Source of the DNA: Acidimicrobiaceae bacterium
Lineage (GTDB): Bacteria > Actinomycetota > Acidimicrobiia > Acidimicrobiales > RAAP-2
Assembly: GCA_027306755.1 (NCBI GenBank)
Contig: DAHUZE010000009.1
Span: forward strand, 1 to 56,622
Direction of reading: 5' to 3'
DNA length: 56,622 nucleotides
The notes under the pieces: generated by a model
What the model was told of the DNA's origin: nothing
Databases searched by the model: none
Seen by the model: only the letters and a program-made list of their open reading frames with translations
Part shown: positions 10,353-20,402 of the stretch, piece by piece
Numbering within the stretch: position 1 is the stretch's first letter
Layout of the letters: every line of letters begins with the position of its first letter
Made by a program: the position numbers and the translations under genes

Positions 10353-10439
10353 CTCGTTCTCTCCTTGTCGATCTGGGTTGTCGTGCTTCGTCCCGACCGC
10401 CACTGGGGCCGGGCCTGAGATCCGTTGGCGCCGAGCGCG

Positions 10440-10991
10440 TCAGACGTTCGCCGCGGCGTCCCGGACCCGGTCGACCAGCGCCGCCAGCGGGCCCATCACC
10501 ACGTTGCCGGGCGGGCTGTCGGGGGCGTGCGGGGGGGGGTGGGTGGGCGCGGCGTCCTTCGCCTTCACATATCGCTGCCCGAGCTCGATCCGCTGCTCGG
10601 CGGGGACGGCGCCCAGGAGCATGGCGAACGCCGTCTCCTCCTCCGCCTTGGCGTGCTCCAGGACGGCGGCCTTGAGCGTGGCCACCTCCCGGGAGAACTC
10701 AGGGCTGGCTGCGTCCATCTTCTCCATCTGGGCCAGCTTCTCCTCGGCCTCGGACTGCTCGGCGATCCGGGCGTCGGCGATCGCGTCGCCGCCGGGCACG
10801 TCCCGTATGGCGGGGTAGACGACCACCTCCTCGGCCACCTCGTGACGGACCAGGTCGTTCGTGAGCTTCCAGAACAGCTCCGCCCGGCCGTCGGCCGGCG
10901 CGGCGCTCAGCGACTCCAACCGGGACTGCACCAGTTGGTGGTCCTCCTCGAGGAGCCGGACGACGTCGTCGGGATTGTCGTAGGTAGCCAT
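10440..10991 (-). CDS. Hemerythrin HHE-domain protein
   Basis: About 183 aa, helical, with iron-ligand-type segments EEDHQLV, VRHEVAEEVVVYP and VLEHAKAEEETAF of the HHE cation-binding domain. A Pro-rich stretch (PTHPPPHAPDSPP) separates the bundle from a short C-terminal helix. Such proteins bind a di-iron centre and sense or buffer oxygen, NO or redox stress. AAGGAG lies just before the ATG at 10991. A tandem 13-bp repeat lies 18-43 bases upstream of the start. Confidence 0.85.
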   Translation of the reverse strand: MATYDNPDDVVRLLEEDHQLVQSRLESLSAAPADGRAELFWKLTNDLVRHEVAEEVVVYPAIRDVPGGDAIADARIAEQSEAEEKLAQMEKMDAASPEFSREVATLKAAVLEHAKAEEETAFAMLLGAVPAEQRIELGQRYVKAKDAAPTHPPPHAPDSPPGNVVMGPLAALVDRVRDAAANV

Positions 10992-11008
10992 ACCGGCACT
11001 CCTTGGTC

Positions 11009-11034
11009 GCTCGACAGTGCTGCTCGACAGTGCT
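11009..11034. repeat. Tandem 13-bp direct repeat upstream of hemerythrin gene
   Basis: Two exact adjacent copies of GCTCGACAGTGCT (11009-11021 and 11022-11034). They sit immediately upstream of the hemerythrin start on the minus strand, where a promoter or 5' leader must lie. It could be a regulator binding site or a simple slippage duplication. Confidence 0.7.
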
Positions 11035-11236
11035 TCGCCCGCCACCTACCCCGCCGACCGCGCTCCACAACCTCGCGGGCCCCCGGATCCGGTGCGATCT
11101 CCCGGCCCGGCGGGGGGTGACCGGGACCCGGTTAGGGGGCCACAACCCGCGGGTAGGAAGCGGGGGCCGTGTGCCGGCGCTGTGTGCGTCCGGAGCCCGA
11201 GACGACGGGCGGCGGGCCGAGAGGGAGGACGCCAGG

Positions 11237-11572
11237 ATGACCGTGGAGACCCTGCCCGGCACGGTCCACGAGGCGCTCACGCTGACCATCACGTTCCGAG
11301 AGTCGGATTGCGAATGCGTGCTCTCGCTCGGCGGCGCCTTGACGGCGGAGACGATCGGAGCCTTCGAGAACCCGATCGACCGGCTTGGTCGCACGACGTT
11401 CCGCCGGGTGGTGCTCGAGGTGGGCGGCCTGACTGACCTGGACGATGCCGGGGCAAGGATGCTCACCGGCCTGCACCACTACGTCCAGGGTCGGGGCGGC
11501 CACCTCACGGTGAGGGGCGCCGGGGCGCCAGTGGCAAGGGCACTCGCCGCCACGCCCGTCCTGGCCGGCTGA
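11237..11572 (+). CDS. STAS-domain protein, possible anti-sigma factor antagonist
   Basis: 111 aa with a STAS-like pattern: LSLGGALTAETIGAFENPID, then VVLEVGGLTDLDDAGARML, where the loop before the Asp-Asp-Ala helix is where phospho-Ser/Thr normally sits. Here the usual D(S/T)SG is replaced by DLDDAG, so the phosphorylated residue appears to be absent. GGGAGG lies 7-8 bases before the ATG. Likely a regulatory adaptor in a partner-switching network; the SpoIIE phosphatase at 6484 is a possible partner but not adjacent. Confidence 0.75.
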   Translation: MTVETLPGTVHEALTLTITFRESDCECVLSLGGALTAETIGAFENPIDRLGRTTFRRVVLEVGGLTDLDDAGARMLTGLHHYVQGRGGHLTVRGAGAPVARALAATPVLAG

Positions 11573-11573
11573 C

Positions 11574-11708
11574 ATGGGCGACGAGCCCGGCCGGCAAAAC
11601 CGGCAGGACGAGCACGCCGGGCGGGTGGTGGAGCGTGGGCCGATCGAGCACGTCCCCGAACGCGAACGGCCCGACGTTCCGGTCCCCGGCACCCTTCCGG
11701 GCCACTGA
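11574..11708 (+). CDS. Possible 44-aa charged small protein downstream of STAS gene
   Basis: An ATG one base after the STAS stop (TGACATG) opens a 44-codon frame: a strongly charged peptide starting MGDEPGRQNRQDEH and ending PGTLPGH. No membrane segment or known domain. Tight spacing suggests coupled translation; short length makes it uncertain. Confidence 0.35.
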   Translation: MGDEPGRQNRQDEHAGRVVERGPIEHVPERERPDVPVPGTLPGH

Positions 11709-11763
11709 CCCGTCCCTCCCGGCCCCTCACTAGGGTGACCAGGTCGAAGACCGAGGAGGAGCC

Positions 11764-12507
11764 GTGAGCGCGACACCCCAAGCCACCGAAGCAGTGATCG
11801 AGACGTCCGACGGGCCTATGCCCGCCCACGTTGCCGTGCCGTCGGGGATCCCCAAGGGCGGCGTCATCGTGGTGCAAGAGGCGTTCGGGGTCACCGATCA
11901 CATCAAGGACGTCGCCACCCGCTTCGCCTCGGCCGGATGGCATGCCTTGGCGCCCGCACTGTTCCACCGGCAGGGCTCACCGGTGCTCGGATACGACAAC
12001 TTCGAAAAGGTCAAGCCGGTGATGCAGTCGCTCACCGCCGCGGGCATCACCACCGACGTGCTCGCCTGCTACGACCATCTCGAGCGGGCCGGCATCCCGG
12101 CGCCGCGCATCGCCATCGTCGGCTTCTGCATGGGTGGCTCGGTCGCCTTCTACGGCGCCACCCTCAGGCCCATCGGGGCGGCCGTGACGTTCTACGGGGG
12201 CGGAGTGTCCGAAGGCCGCTTCGGGCTGCCCCCGTTGATCGAAATGGCGCCGTCCCTCGCCACCCCCTGGCTCGGTCTCTTCGGCGACGAGGACCACAGC
12301 ATCCCGGTGCCCGACGTGGAGCGGCTCCGGGAGGCCGCCGCCGGCGCGCCGGTGGACACCGAGATCGTCCGCTACCCCGACGCCGGCCACGGCTTCCACT
12401 GCGACGCCCGGCCCGACGCCTATGCGCCCGGCCCCGCACGCGACGCGTGGGGCCGCACGCTGGCATGGCTCGAGCGCTACGCCAGCGGCACCCCGCCGAC
12501 TCCCTGA
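11764..12507 (+). CDS. Dienelactone hydrolase family protein
   Basis: 247-aa alpha/beta hydrolase. The nucleophile elbow is GFCMGG (cysteine nucleophile), the acid is in FGDEDHSIP and the catalytic His in AGHGFH. VVQEAFGV near the N-terminus is the family oxyanion region. The GTG at 11764 follows GAGGAGGAGCC. Substrate unknown; family members open dienelactones or cleave simple esters. A perfect hairpin follows. Confidence 0.9.
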   Translation: MSATPQATEAVIETSDGPMPAHVAVPSGIPKGGVIVVQEAFGVTDHIKDVATRFASAGWHALAPALFHRQGSPVLGYDNFEKVKPVMQSLTAAGITTDVLACYDHLERAGIPAPRIAIVGFCMGGSVAFYGATLRPIGAAVTFYGGGVSEGRFGLPPLIEMAPSLATPWLGLFGDEDHSIPVPDVERLREAAAGAPVDTEIVRYPDAGHGFHCDARPDAYAPGPARDAWGRTLAWLERYASGTPPTP

Positions 12508-12513
12508 CGACGA

Positions 12514-12552
12514 CCGGACGGGCCCTGTCGACGACCGGCAGGGCCCGTCCGG
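12514..12552. terminator. Perfect 14-bp stem hairpin between convergent genes
   Basis: Arms CCGGACGGGCCCTG (12514-12527) and its exact reverse complement (12539-12552), 11-nt loop. It lies between the convergent dienelactone-hydrolase-like and acyl-CoA dehydrogenase genes and could terminate both. No T-run follows, as is common in high-GC actinobacteria. Confidence 0.7.
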
Positions 12553-12585
12553 GAGGGGCCGGTCCGGGGCGTCCGGCCCGCGATC

Positions 12586-13830
12586 TCAGCTGCGGGGCAC
12601 CTCCCTCCAGGGCGCGTCCCGGTCGCCCCGGGGGCCCCCCGGAAGCCCGAGGACGCGCTCACCCAGGATGTTGCGCATCACCTCCGAGGTGCCTCCTTCG
12701 ATGGAATTGGCCCGGGCCCGCAGGAACGACCGGCGCACGTCGGCAGCGCCCAGGGAGAGCCCGGTCGGGCGCACCTGGGGGTAGTCGTTGGGGTAGAGCA
12801 TGCCCTCGGCGCCCAGCAGGTCCACGCAGAGCTCGTAGGTCCGCTTGTTGTCCTCGGCGAAGGCCAGCTTTGCCACCGAGCCCTCCGGCCCGGGCGTCCC
12901 CGCCCGCCGGTTGTGGGCAGCCCGCAGGTTGGTGAGCCGCGCCACCTCGTGGGCGATCCAGCGCCGGACGACGGCATCCCGCAGAGCCATCGCATGTGGA
13001 GAGGGGTCGTCCCGCCAGCGCTCGCGCCACAGTGCCAGGGCGTCGGAGATAGGGCCCGTGCCCCGCTCCCCCACGTTGCCGCCGATCGCCACCCGCTCGT
13101 TCATCAAGGTGGTGACCGCCACGCGCCACCCCTCGCCCACGGCGCCCAGGCGGTCGGTGTCCGGGACGACCGCTCCGGTGAAGAACACCTCGTTGAACTC
13201 GGCCTCGCCCGTGATCTGATGGAGCGGGCGCACCTCCACCCCCGGAGCCTGCATGTCCACCAATAGGCAGGTGATGCCCGCGTGCTTGGGCACGTCGGGG
13301 TCGGTCCTGGCCAGCAGCAGCCCCCGGCGGGCCAGGTGGGCCACGGTCGTCCACACCTTCTGGCCGGTCACCACCCACTCGTCGCCGTCGCGCTCGGCCC
13401 GGGTGGCCAGGCTGGCGACGTCGGAGCCCGCGCCGGGCTCGCTGAACAGCTGGCACCAGACCTCCTCGCCCGTGAAGAGCGGCCGGAGCAACCGGCGCTG
13501 CTGATCCTCGGTGCCGTGGGCCACCAGGGTGGGAGCCACCATCCCGTAGCCGATGATGTTGCGCAGGAAGGCCATCGGCGCCCCGGCAGCGCGCAACCGG
13601 CCCATGACGTGCTGGTGGAGCGGCGGCGGCAGCCCGAGGCCGCCGCGCCCTTCGGGGAAGTGGACCCAGGCCAGGCCCCGATCGAACTGGGCCCCGAGAA
13701 ACGTCTCGGGCGGCGTGGACCGCGGCGGCAGGTCGGCCAGCAGCTCGTCCACCAGCGCGTCCACGCTCGCGCCGTCCCCGGCGCCCTGGACGTCCTCGGT
13801 GCTGTCGGTGTGCTCGGCGTTTGCCGTCAC
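12586..13830 (-). CDS. Acyl-CoA dehydrogenase
   Basis: 414-aa FAD-dependent acyl-CoA dehydrogenase. Seen: WCQLFSEPGAGSDVASL (FAD/acyl-binding signature), VTGQKVWTT, ARTDP, LMNERVAIG, and the C-terminal EGGTSEVMRNILGERVLGL block. The ATG overlaps the stop of the KdpD N-terminal gene by ATGA, so it is translationally coupled to a potassium-sensor fragment, an odd pairing with no obvious metabolic logic. Substrate chain length cannot be inferred. Confidence 0.92.
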   Translation of the reverse strand: MTANAEHTDSTEDVQGAGDGASVDALVDELLADLPPRSTPPETFLGAQFDRGLAWVHFPEGRGGLGLPPPLHQHVMGRLRAAGAPMAFLRNIIGYGMVAPTLVAHGTEDQQRRLLRPLFTGEEVWCQLFSEPGAGSDVASLATRAERDGDEWVVTGQKVWTTVAHLARRGLLLARTDPDVPKHAGITCLLVDMQAPGVEVRPLHQITGEAEFNEVFFTGAVVPDTDRLGAVGEGWRVAVTTLMNERVAIGGNVGERGTGPISDALALWRERWRDDPSPHAMALRDAVVRRWIAHEVARLTNLRAAHNRRAGTPGPEGSVAKLAFAEDNKRTYELCVDLLGAEGMLYPNDYPQVRPTGLSLGAADVRRSFLRARANSIEGGTSEVMRNILGERVLGLPGGPRGDRDAPWREVPRS

Positions 13831-15029
13831 GGGACCTCCTCTCCCTCGCCTGCTCCCTCGCCGGCGCCCAGTGAGGACGGGCCGTCCTGCACCTGGTGCT
13901 TCTGCTCACGGCGGGCGATCACGTGCACGTCGATCCCGTCCTCGGCGGCGAACCGCAGGATCCTGCGGACGACCGACCCCCGCACCACCTCGTCCACCCG
14001 GGAGCGCTTCGTCGCCCCCACCACGATCTGGGTCACCTGGTGCGCCGCCGCGGTGGACACCACCGTGCGGGCCGGATCGTCGCCCGCCACCTCGAGCCAC
14101 GTTCCGCCCACGTCCTCGGTCACCGTGCGCAGCCTTCGCAGCCCGGCGTCCTGCGCGGACCCCGAGCGCTCCGTGTCACGCACGTGGAGGACGATGAGCT
14201 CGCCCTTGAGCCTCCGTGCCATCCGGGCCGCCCGCCGGACGACCCCGTCGCTCCCCGGCGCCTGGGTGACGGCCACGAGGATGCGCTCGTTGGTGTCCCA
14301 GACGCCGGCGGGCCGGTGGGCCTCCAGGAAGCGGAGCAGCTCCTCCTCGGTCTCGTCGGCCACGAAGCGCAGCGAGAGCTCCCGCAGGGCCACCAGGTTC
14401 TCCGTGCGGAAAAACCCGTTGAGGGCGTCGGGGACCTTGGCCGCCGGGTAGACGTTGCCGTGCAGCATGCGCCGGCGCAGCTGGTCCGCCGAGGAGTCGA
14501 TCAGCTCCAGCTGGTCGGCCCGGCGGACGACCCAGTCCGGGACCCGCTCGCGGATCCGCACGCCCGTGATGGACTCGACGGCGTCGGCCAGGCTCTCGAG
14601 GTGCTGGATGTTGACCGTGCTGATCACGGCGATGCCGGCCTCGAGCAGGGCGAGGACGTCCTGCCACCGCTTCTCGTGGGGCCCGGACCCCGGCACGTTG
14701 GTGTGGGCCAGCTCGTCGATCAGCGCCACGTCAGGCTGGCGGGCCAGGACGCCGTCGAGGTCCATCTCGGTGAACGTGGCGCCGCGGTACTCCACCGTCT
14801 TGCGAGGCACCACCGCCAGGTCGCGGACCAGCTCGGCCGTCCGGGGCCGGCCGTGGGTCTCCACGAACCCGATGACGACGTCCGTGCCCCGCTCGTAGCG
14901 GCGCCAGCCCTCGTCCAGCATGGCGCACGTCTTGCCCACCCCTGCCGCGGAGCCGACGTAGATCCGGAAACGGCCCGCTGGCCGCACCGCCTGCGCCGAC
15001 TCCTCGTCCGCGACCGGCGGCACGCTCAT
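13827..15029 (-). CDS. kdpD: KdpD N-terminal sensor half (KdpD domain + Usp domain), stand-alone
   Basis: 400 aa equivalent to the cytoplasmic N-terminus of KdpD. Walker A is in GSAAGVGKTCAML, the Walker-B-like motif is ALIDELAHTNVPGS, and the His-rich signal segment ISTVNIQHLESL follows; a universal-stress (Usp) domain covers about residues 240-380 (ILVAVTQAPGS...VVGATKRSR). It stops before the DUF4118 membrane domain, which is encoded on the opposite strand at 15131. So KdpD is split into two divergently transcribed genes. A CACAAT box 6 nt upstream of ATG suggests leaderless transcription. Confidence 0.92.
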   Translation of the reverse strand: MSVPPVADEESAQAVRPAGRFRIYVGSAAGVGKTCAMLDEGWRRYERGTDVVIGFVETHGRPRTAELVRDLAVVPRKTVEYRGATFTEMDLDGVLARQPDVALIDELAHTNVPGSGPHEKRWQDVLALLEAGIAVISTVNIQHLESLADAVESITGVRIRERVPDWVVRRADQLELIDSSADQLRRRMLHGNVYPAAKVPDALNGFFRTENLVALRELSLRFVADETEEELLRFLEAHRPAGVWDTNERILVAVTQAPGSDGVVRRAARMARRLKGELIVLHVRDTERSGSAQDAGLRRLRTVTEDVGGTWLEVAGDDPARTVVSTAAAHQVTQIVVGATKRSRVDEVVRGSVVRRILRFAAEDGIDVHVIARREQKHQVQDGPSSLGAGEGAGEGEEVP

Positions 15030-15075
15030 CGCCCCATTGTGGCGGACGGCGCGGGGCGCCATGCGCCCGCCCCCC

Positions 15076-15093
15076 TACACTCGTTGGCGCAAC
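15076..15093 (+). promoter_or_regulatory. Candidate promoter and GTTG/CAAC palindrome ahead of kdpD C-terminal half
   Basis: TACACT at 15076-15081 fits a -10 box; it is followed by GTTGGCGCAAC (15083-15093), an inverted repeat with 4-bp arms and a 3-nt spacer. It lies in the intergenic space between the two divergent kdpD halves and could serve as an operator. Weak evidence from position and sequence only. Confidence 0.35.
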
Positions 15094-15110
15094 GAAGGGA
15101 AGGAGCCGTC

Positions 15111-15134
15111 GTGACGCCCCGGGTGTCGCCGTGA
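15111..15134 (+). CDS. Possible 7-aa leader peptide overlapping kdpD C-terminal half
   Basis: GTG at 15111 is preceded by GAAGGGAAGGAG and encodes VTPRVSP then TGA (15132-15134), which overlaps the GTG start of the kinase gene at 15131. The good ribosome binding site belongs to this small frame, not to the kinase, so initiation of the kinase may be coupled to it. Could also be chance. Confidence 0.3.
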   Translation: MTPRVSP

Positions 15135-16636
15135 AGCGGTGGACGGGTGACGCCGTGAAGCGCTGGATGGTCGGGGCCGCGGTGGCGCTCGCCGGCATCG
15201 GGGCCCTCTCGGGCGCCATGGTCCCTTTGCGCACACACCTGTCGCTTGCCACCCCTGCGCTGGTGCTGGTGGTCCCGGTGGTGGCCGGGGTGGCGATCGG
15301 GGGCCTGGCCACCGGGTTCGTGGCCGTAGGGGCCGGGTTCATCGCCTACGACCTGCTCTTCATCCCCCCCTACGGAACCCTCAGCGTGGGTGCGGCCCAG
15401 AACTGGGCGGCCCTCGGCGTCTACGCCGTGGTCATGCTCATCGTGGCCCGCATCTTCGCCTTCCTGCAGCGCACCCGGGGTGACGCCCGGCGCGACGCCG
15501 ACGCCACCCGCAGGCTCTACGCCCTGTCCGATGTCCTCATCGGGGACCAGCCGGTGACCGGGGTGCTGCAGGTGATCGCCGACACCATCTGCCAGGCCTT
15601 CGGGGCCCGGTGGGTTGCCGTGCTCATCCCCGAAGGCGGCGGGGACGGCCAGCTGGCGGTCGCCGCCACCGCGGGGCGCCCCACGGCTGCCGAGCTCTCG
15701 AGCACGATGCCCGCCGGCGGGCGCCCCGAACGGATGGGCGGAGCCGGGACCGCGGCGGGTGCGGCCGGCGCCCAGGTGCGTGTGGCCCTCACCGCCAGGG
15801 GCCGCCCCGTGGGCCTGGTGGCCATGGCCGGCGCCAGCTTCGATCGCCACGAGGCCGAGCTCCTGCAGACCTACGCCAACCAGGCGGCGCTGGCCCTCGA
15901 GCGCAGCCAGCTGCGCGAACAGGCGTTGCGGACCGAGCTGCTCGAGCAGGTGGACGCCCTGCGGGCCGCGCTCATGGGGGCGGTCTCCCACGACCTGCGG
16001 ACCCCGCTCGCCTCGGTCAAGGCGGCGGTGACCACGCTGCGCCAGGCCACAGGCGCCGGCGCCCTCAGCGACCGGGACCGCGACGAGCTTCTCGGCCTCA
16101 TCGAGCAGCAGTCCGACGCCCTGGACCGGCTGGTCGCCAACCTCTTGGACATGACCCGCATCCAGTCCGGCGCGCTGGAGCTGCGCCGGGCCATCACGCC
16201 GGTGGCCGACGTGGTGGATGGCGGCCTCCGGGCGAGCGCGGTGGACCCGGGCACCGTGGAGGTGGACCTGCCGCCCGGCCTTCCCCCCGTTGAGGTGGAC
16301 CAGGTGCTCATGGAGCAGGTGCTCGCCAACGTGGTGGACAACGCGGCGCGCCACTCGCCTGACGGCACGCCGGTGCGGGTGCGGGCGGTCGACCGCCACA
16401 CGGTGGTCGAGCTTTGGGTCAGCGACCGCGGGCCCGGGGTCCCGGCTGCGGACCGGGAGCGGGTGTTCACCATGTTCAGCCGGAGCGGAGGCGGAGGGCG
16501 GGCCGGGCTCGGCCTGGCCATCGCCCGGGCCTTCGTCGAGGCGCACGGCCAGACCATCTTCGTGGAGGACGAGCCGGGCGGGGGGGCCCGCTTCGTGCTC
16601 ACCATGCCGGCAGCCCCGGTTCCGGTCGAGGCCTGA
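15131..16636 (+). CDS. kdpD: KdpD C-terminal half: membrane sensor histidine kinase
   Basis: 501-aa histidine kinase. Four membrane helices of the DUF4118 domain occupy about residues 12-112 (with YDLLFIPPYGTLSV), then a GAF domain (about 125-260), HisKA with SHDLRTPL (phospho-His287), and HATPase motifs NVVDNAARHSPDG, DRGPGVP and GRAGLGLAIA. It lacks the KdpD/Usp N-terminus, which is the separate divergent gene at 13827. GTG start, 12 bases before the response-regulator gene ends the intergenic spacing downstream. Predicted to sense potassium limitation and phosphorylate KdpE. Confidence 0.92.
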   Translation: MKRWTGDAVKRWMVGAAVALAGIGALSGAMVPLRTHLSLATPALVLVVPVVAGVAIGGLATGFVAVGAGFIAYDLLFIPPYGTLSVGAAQNWAALGVYAVVMLIVARIFAFLQRTRGDARRDADATRRLYALSDVLIGDQPVTGVLQVIADTICQAFGARWVAVLIPEGGGDGQLAVAATAGRPTAAELSSTMPAGGRPERMGGAGTAAGAAGAQVRVALTARGRPVGLVAMAGASFDRHEAELLQTYANQAALALERSQLREQALRTELLEQVDALRAALMGAVSHDLRTPLASVKAAVTTLRQATGAGALSDRDRDELLGLIEQQSDALDRLVANLLDMTRIQSGALELRRAITPVADVVDGGLRASAVDPGTVEVDLPPGLPPVEVDQVLMEQVLANVVDNAARHSPDGTPVRVRAVDRHTVVELWVSDRGPGVPAADRERVFTMFSRSGGGGRAGLGLAIARAFVEAHGQTIFVEDEPGGGARFVLTMPAAPVPVEA

Positions 16637-16648
16637 CCGGCGGCATCG

Positions 16649-17326
16649 GTGGCCCGCATCCTCGTGGTCGACGACGACCGGTCGCTCGTGCGGGCGCTTA
16701 CCATCGCCCTGTCCGCGCGCGGCCATGACGTGGTGGTGGCCCGCAACGGGGCTGACGGCGTCACCCAGGTGTCCCTGGGCTCGCCCGACGTCGTCATCTT
16801 GGATCTCGGCCTCCCGGACGTGGACGGGGTGGAGGTGTGCCGGCGCATCCGCCAGTGGACCCAGGTTCCGATCATCGTCCTGTCCGCCGCGGCCACCGAG
16901 GCCCGCAAGGTGACGGCGCTCGACGCGGGTGCCGACGACTACGTGACCAAGCCGTTCGGCATGGCCGAGCTCGAGGCGCGCCTGCGGGTCGCCCTGCGCC
17001 GTGCGCCAGCCGGACCGGACACCCCGACGGTCCTGTCGGTCGGGCGCCTGGAGATCGACCTGGTCCACCACATGGCCCGCCTGGACGGCGCACCGCTGGA
17101 CCTCACGGCCCGGGAGTTCGAGCTCCTGGCATTCCTGGGCCGGCACGCCGGCAAGGTGTGCACCCATCAGATGGTCCTCCACGAGGTGTGGGGCTCGGCC
17201 TACGGGAACGAGGCCCACTACCTCCGCGTGTACGCCCATCGCCTGCGGCGCAAGCTGGGCGACGCCGGCTTCATGCTCCACACCCAACCCGGCATCGGGT
17301 ATCAGCTGAGCGACGATCCCGGCTGA
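16649..17326 (+). CDS. kdpE: KdpE response regulator (OmpR/PhoB family)
   Basis: 225 aa. Receiver domain with acidic pocket VVDDD (residues 6-10), phospho-acceptor Asp52 in ILDLGLPD, and Lys101 in VTKPFG; C-terminal winged helix with ELLAFLGRHAGKVCTHQMVL and the typical YLRVYAHRLRRKLG recognition region. GTG start, 12 bases downstream of the kinase gene, so they form an operon. Expected to activate the kdp operon, which lies beyond one small gene on the opposite strand. Confidence 0.94.
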   Translation: MARILVVDDDRSLVRALTIALSARGHDVVVARNGADGVTQVSLGSPDVVILDLGLPDVDGVEVCRRIRQWTQVPIIVLSAAATEARKVTALDAGADDYVTKPFGMAELEARLRVALRRAPAGPDTPTVLSVGRLEIDLVHHMARLDGAPLDLTAREFELLAFLGRHAGKVCTHQMVLHEVWGSAYGNEAHYLRVYAHRLRRKLGDAGFMLHTQPGIGYQLSDDPG

Positions 17327-17697
17327 TCCCGCCGGTCCCGGTTGGGCAGCTCGAACCGGTAGAGGGGGTTCAAGAGGACAAGACGCCCGTGCAGGTCCGA
17401 GACCGTCCCCTCCACACGCAACATTGCCCCGGGATGGACCCCGGGGACGGCGTCCCGCCCGACCCAGCGCAGCACGATGGTGCCGGTGCCGTCGTCCAGG
17501 CACGCGTCAAAGGCCGCCCCCCGCCCCACCGTGCCCACGGGAGCCATTACCTCGCGCCCGTAGGACGCGGCCACGTCGCCCACCACGCCGGTGAGCACGG
17601 CACGCGATCGGGGCGCGGCCTCCTCCACGGACCGGGCGACCCGGCGCCCGTGCCACTCCTCCGTCCCCTCTGCCAGCCACCCGGTCACCGTGCCCAT
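17302..17697 (-). CDS. OB-fold nucleic-acid-binding-like protein
   Basis: 131 aa. The middle resembles an OB-fold: VGRGAAFDACLDDGTGTIVLRWVG (strands 1-3), then GAMLRVEGTVSDLHGRLVLLNPLYRF. The N-terminal 25 residues are a charged helix. It follows kdpC by 10 bases and so is probably the last gene of the kdp operon; its 3' end overlaps the convergent kdpE by 25 bases. Function unknown; link to potassium transport is only positional. Confidence 0.65.
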   Translation of the reverse strand: MGTVTGWLAEGTEEWHGRRVARSVEEAAPRSRAVLTGVVGDVAASYGREVMAPVGTVGRGAAFDACLDDGTGTIVLRWVGRDAVPGVHPGAMLRVEGTVSDLHGRLVLLNPLYRFELPNRDRRDQPGSSLS

Positions 17698-17707
17698 CCC
17701 CTGCGCG

Positions 17708-18292
17708 TCACCGGAGCTTGGCCAGCGCCTCGTTCAGTGTCAGGACCACCACGTAGGAGGACCCGAGGAACCCGAGCTGCGGCCCGTGGGTTTCCTTGGC
17801 GATCAGCGCCCGCAGCCGGGGGGGCGAGACGCCCGTGGCCTTCGACACCATGGGGATCTGGGCGACGGCGTCAGCCGGGGTGATGTCCGGGTCGAGCCCG
17901 CTGCCCGAGGTGGTCACCAGATCCGGGGTCGGGATCACCCCAACGGCGTGCCACGCCTTCACCAGCGCCTTGACGTCATGCACCAAGACGGTCGAGCGCG
18001 GGCCCAGGTTGGCGGCGGCGGACGTCCCCGCCTTCCCTGTGGCCGACAGCGGGTTGTCGGCGTCCGGGCGACCGTGGAACCACTGGTGGTCCAGGATCTT
18101 GGTCGTCGAGTAGCCGTTCCAGTTCTGACCGATGAGGGTCGAGCCGTTGGCCGTCAGCGACCCGTTGGCCTGGTGGCGGAAGAAGAGCTGGGCCACTCCG
18201 GTGCCGGCCAAGGCGTAGGCGAAGCCGAAGATCAGCGTCATGACGACGATGGCCGCCACGGCGCGCCAGACGTTGGAGAACAGGGATCTCAT
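17708..18292 (-). CDS. kdpC: Potassium-transporting ATPase subunit C
   Basis: 194 aa. One N-terminal membrane helix (AAIVVMTLIFGFAYALAGTG) then an extracytoplasmic domain with family segments STLIGQNW, FHGRPDADNPLSATGKAG, SGSGLDPDITPADAVAQIP and VNEALAKL-like end (TLNEALAKLR). It follows kdpB by 13 bases. KdpC stabilises the KdpFABC complex and aids K+ and ATP affinity. Confidence 0.95.
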   Translation of the reverse strand: MRSLFSNVWRAVAAIVVMTLIFGFAYALAGTGVAQLFFRHQANGSLTANGSTLIGQNWNGYSTTKILDHQWFHGRPDADNPLSATGKAGTSAAANLGPRSTVLVHDVKALVKAWHAVGVIPTPDLVTTSGSGLDPDITPADAVAQIPMVSKATGVSPPRLRALIAKETHGPQLGFLGSSYVVVLTLNEALAKLR

Positions 18293-18305
18293 GGGCGCGC
18301 TCCTC

Positions 18306-20398
<2,093 letters not shown>

Positions 20399-20402
<4 letters not shown>

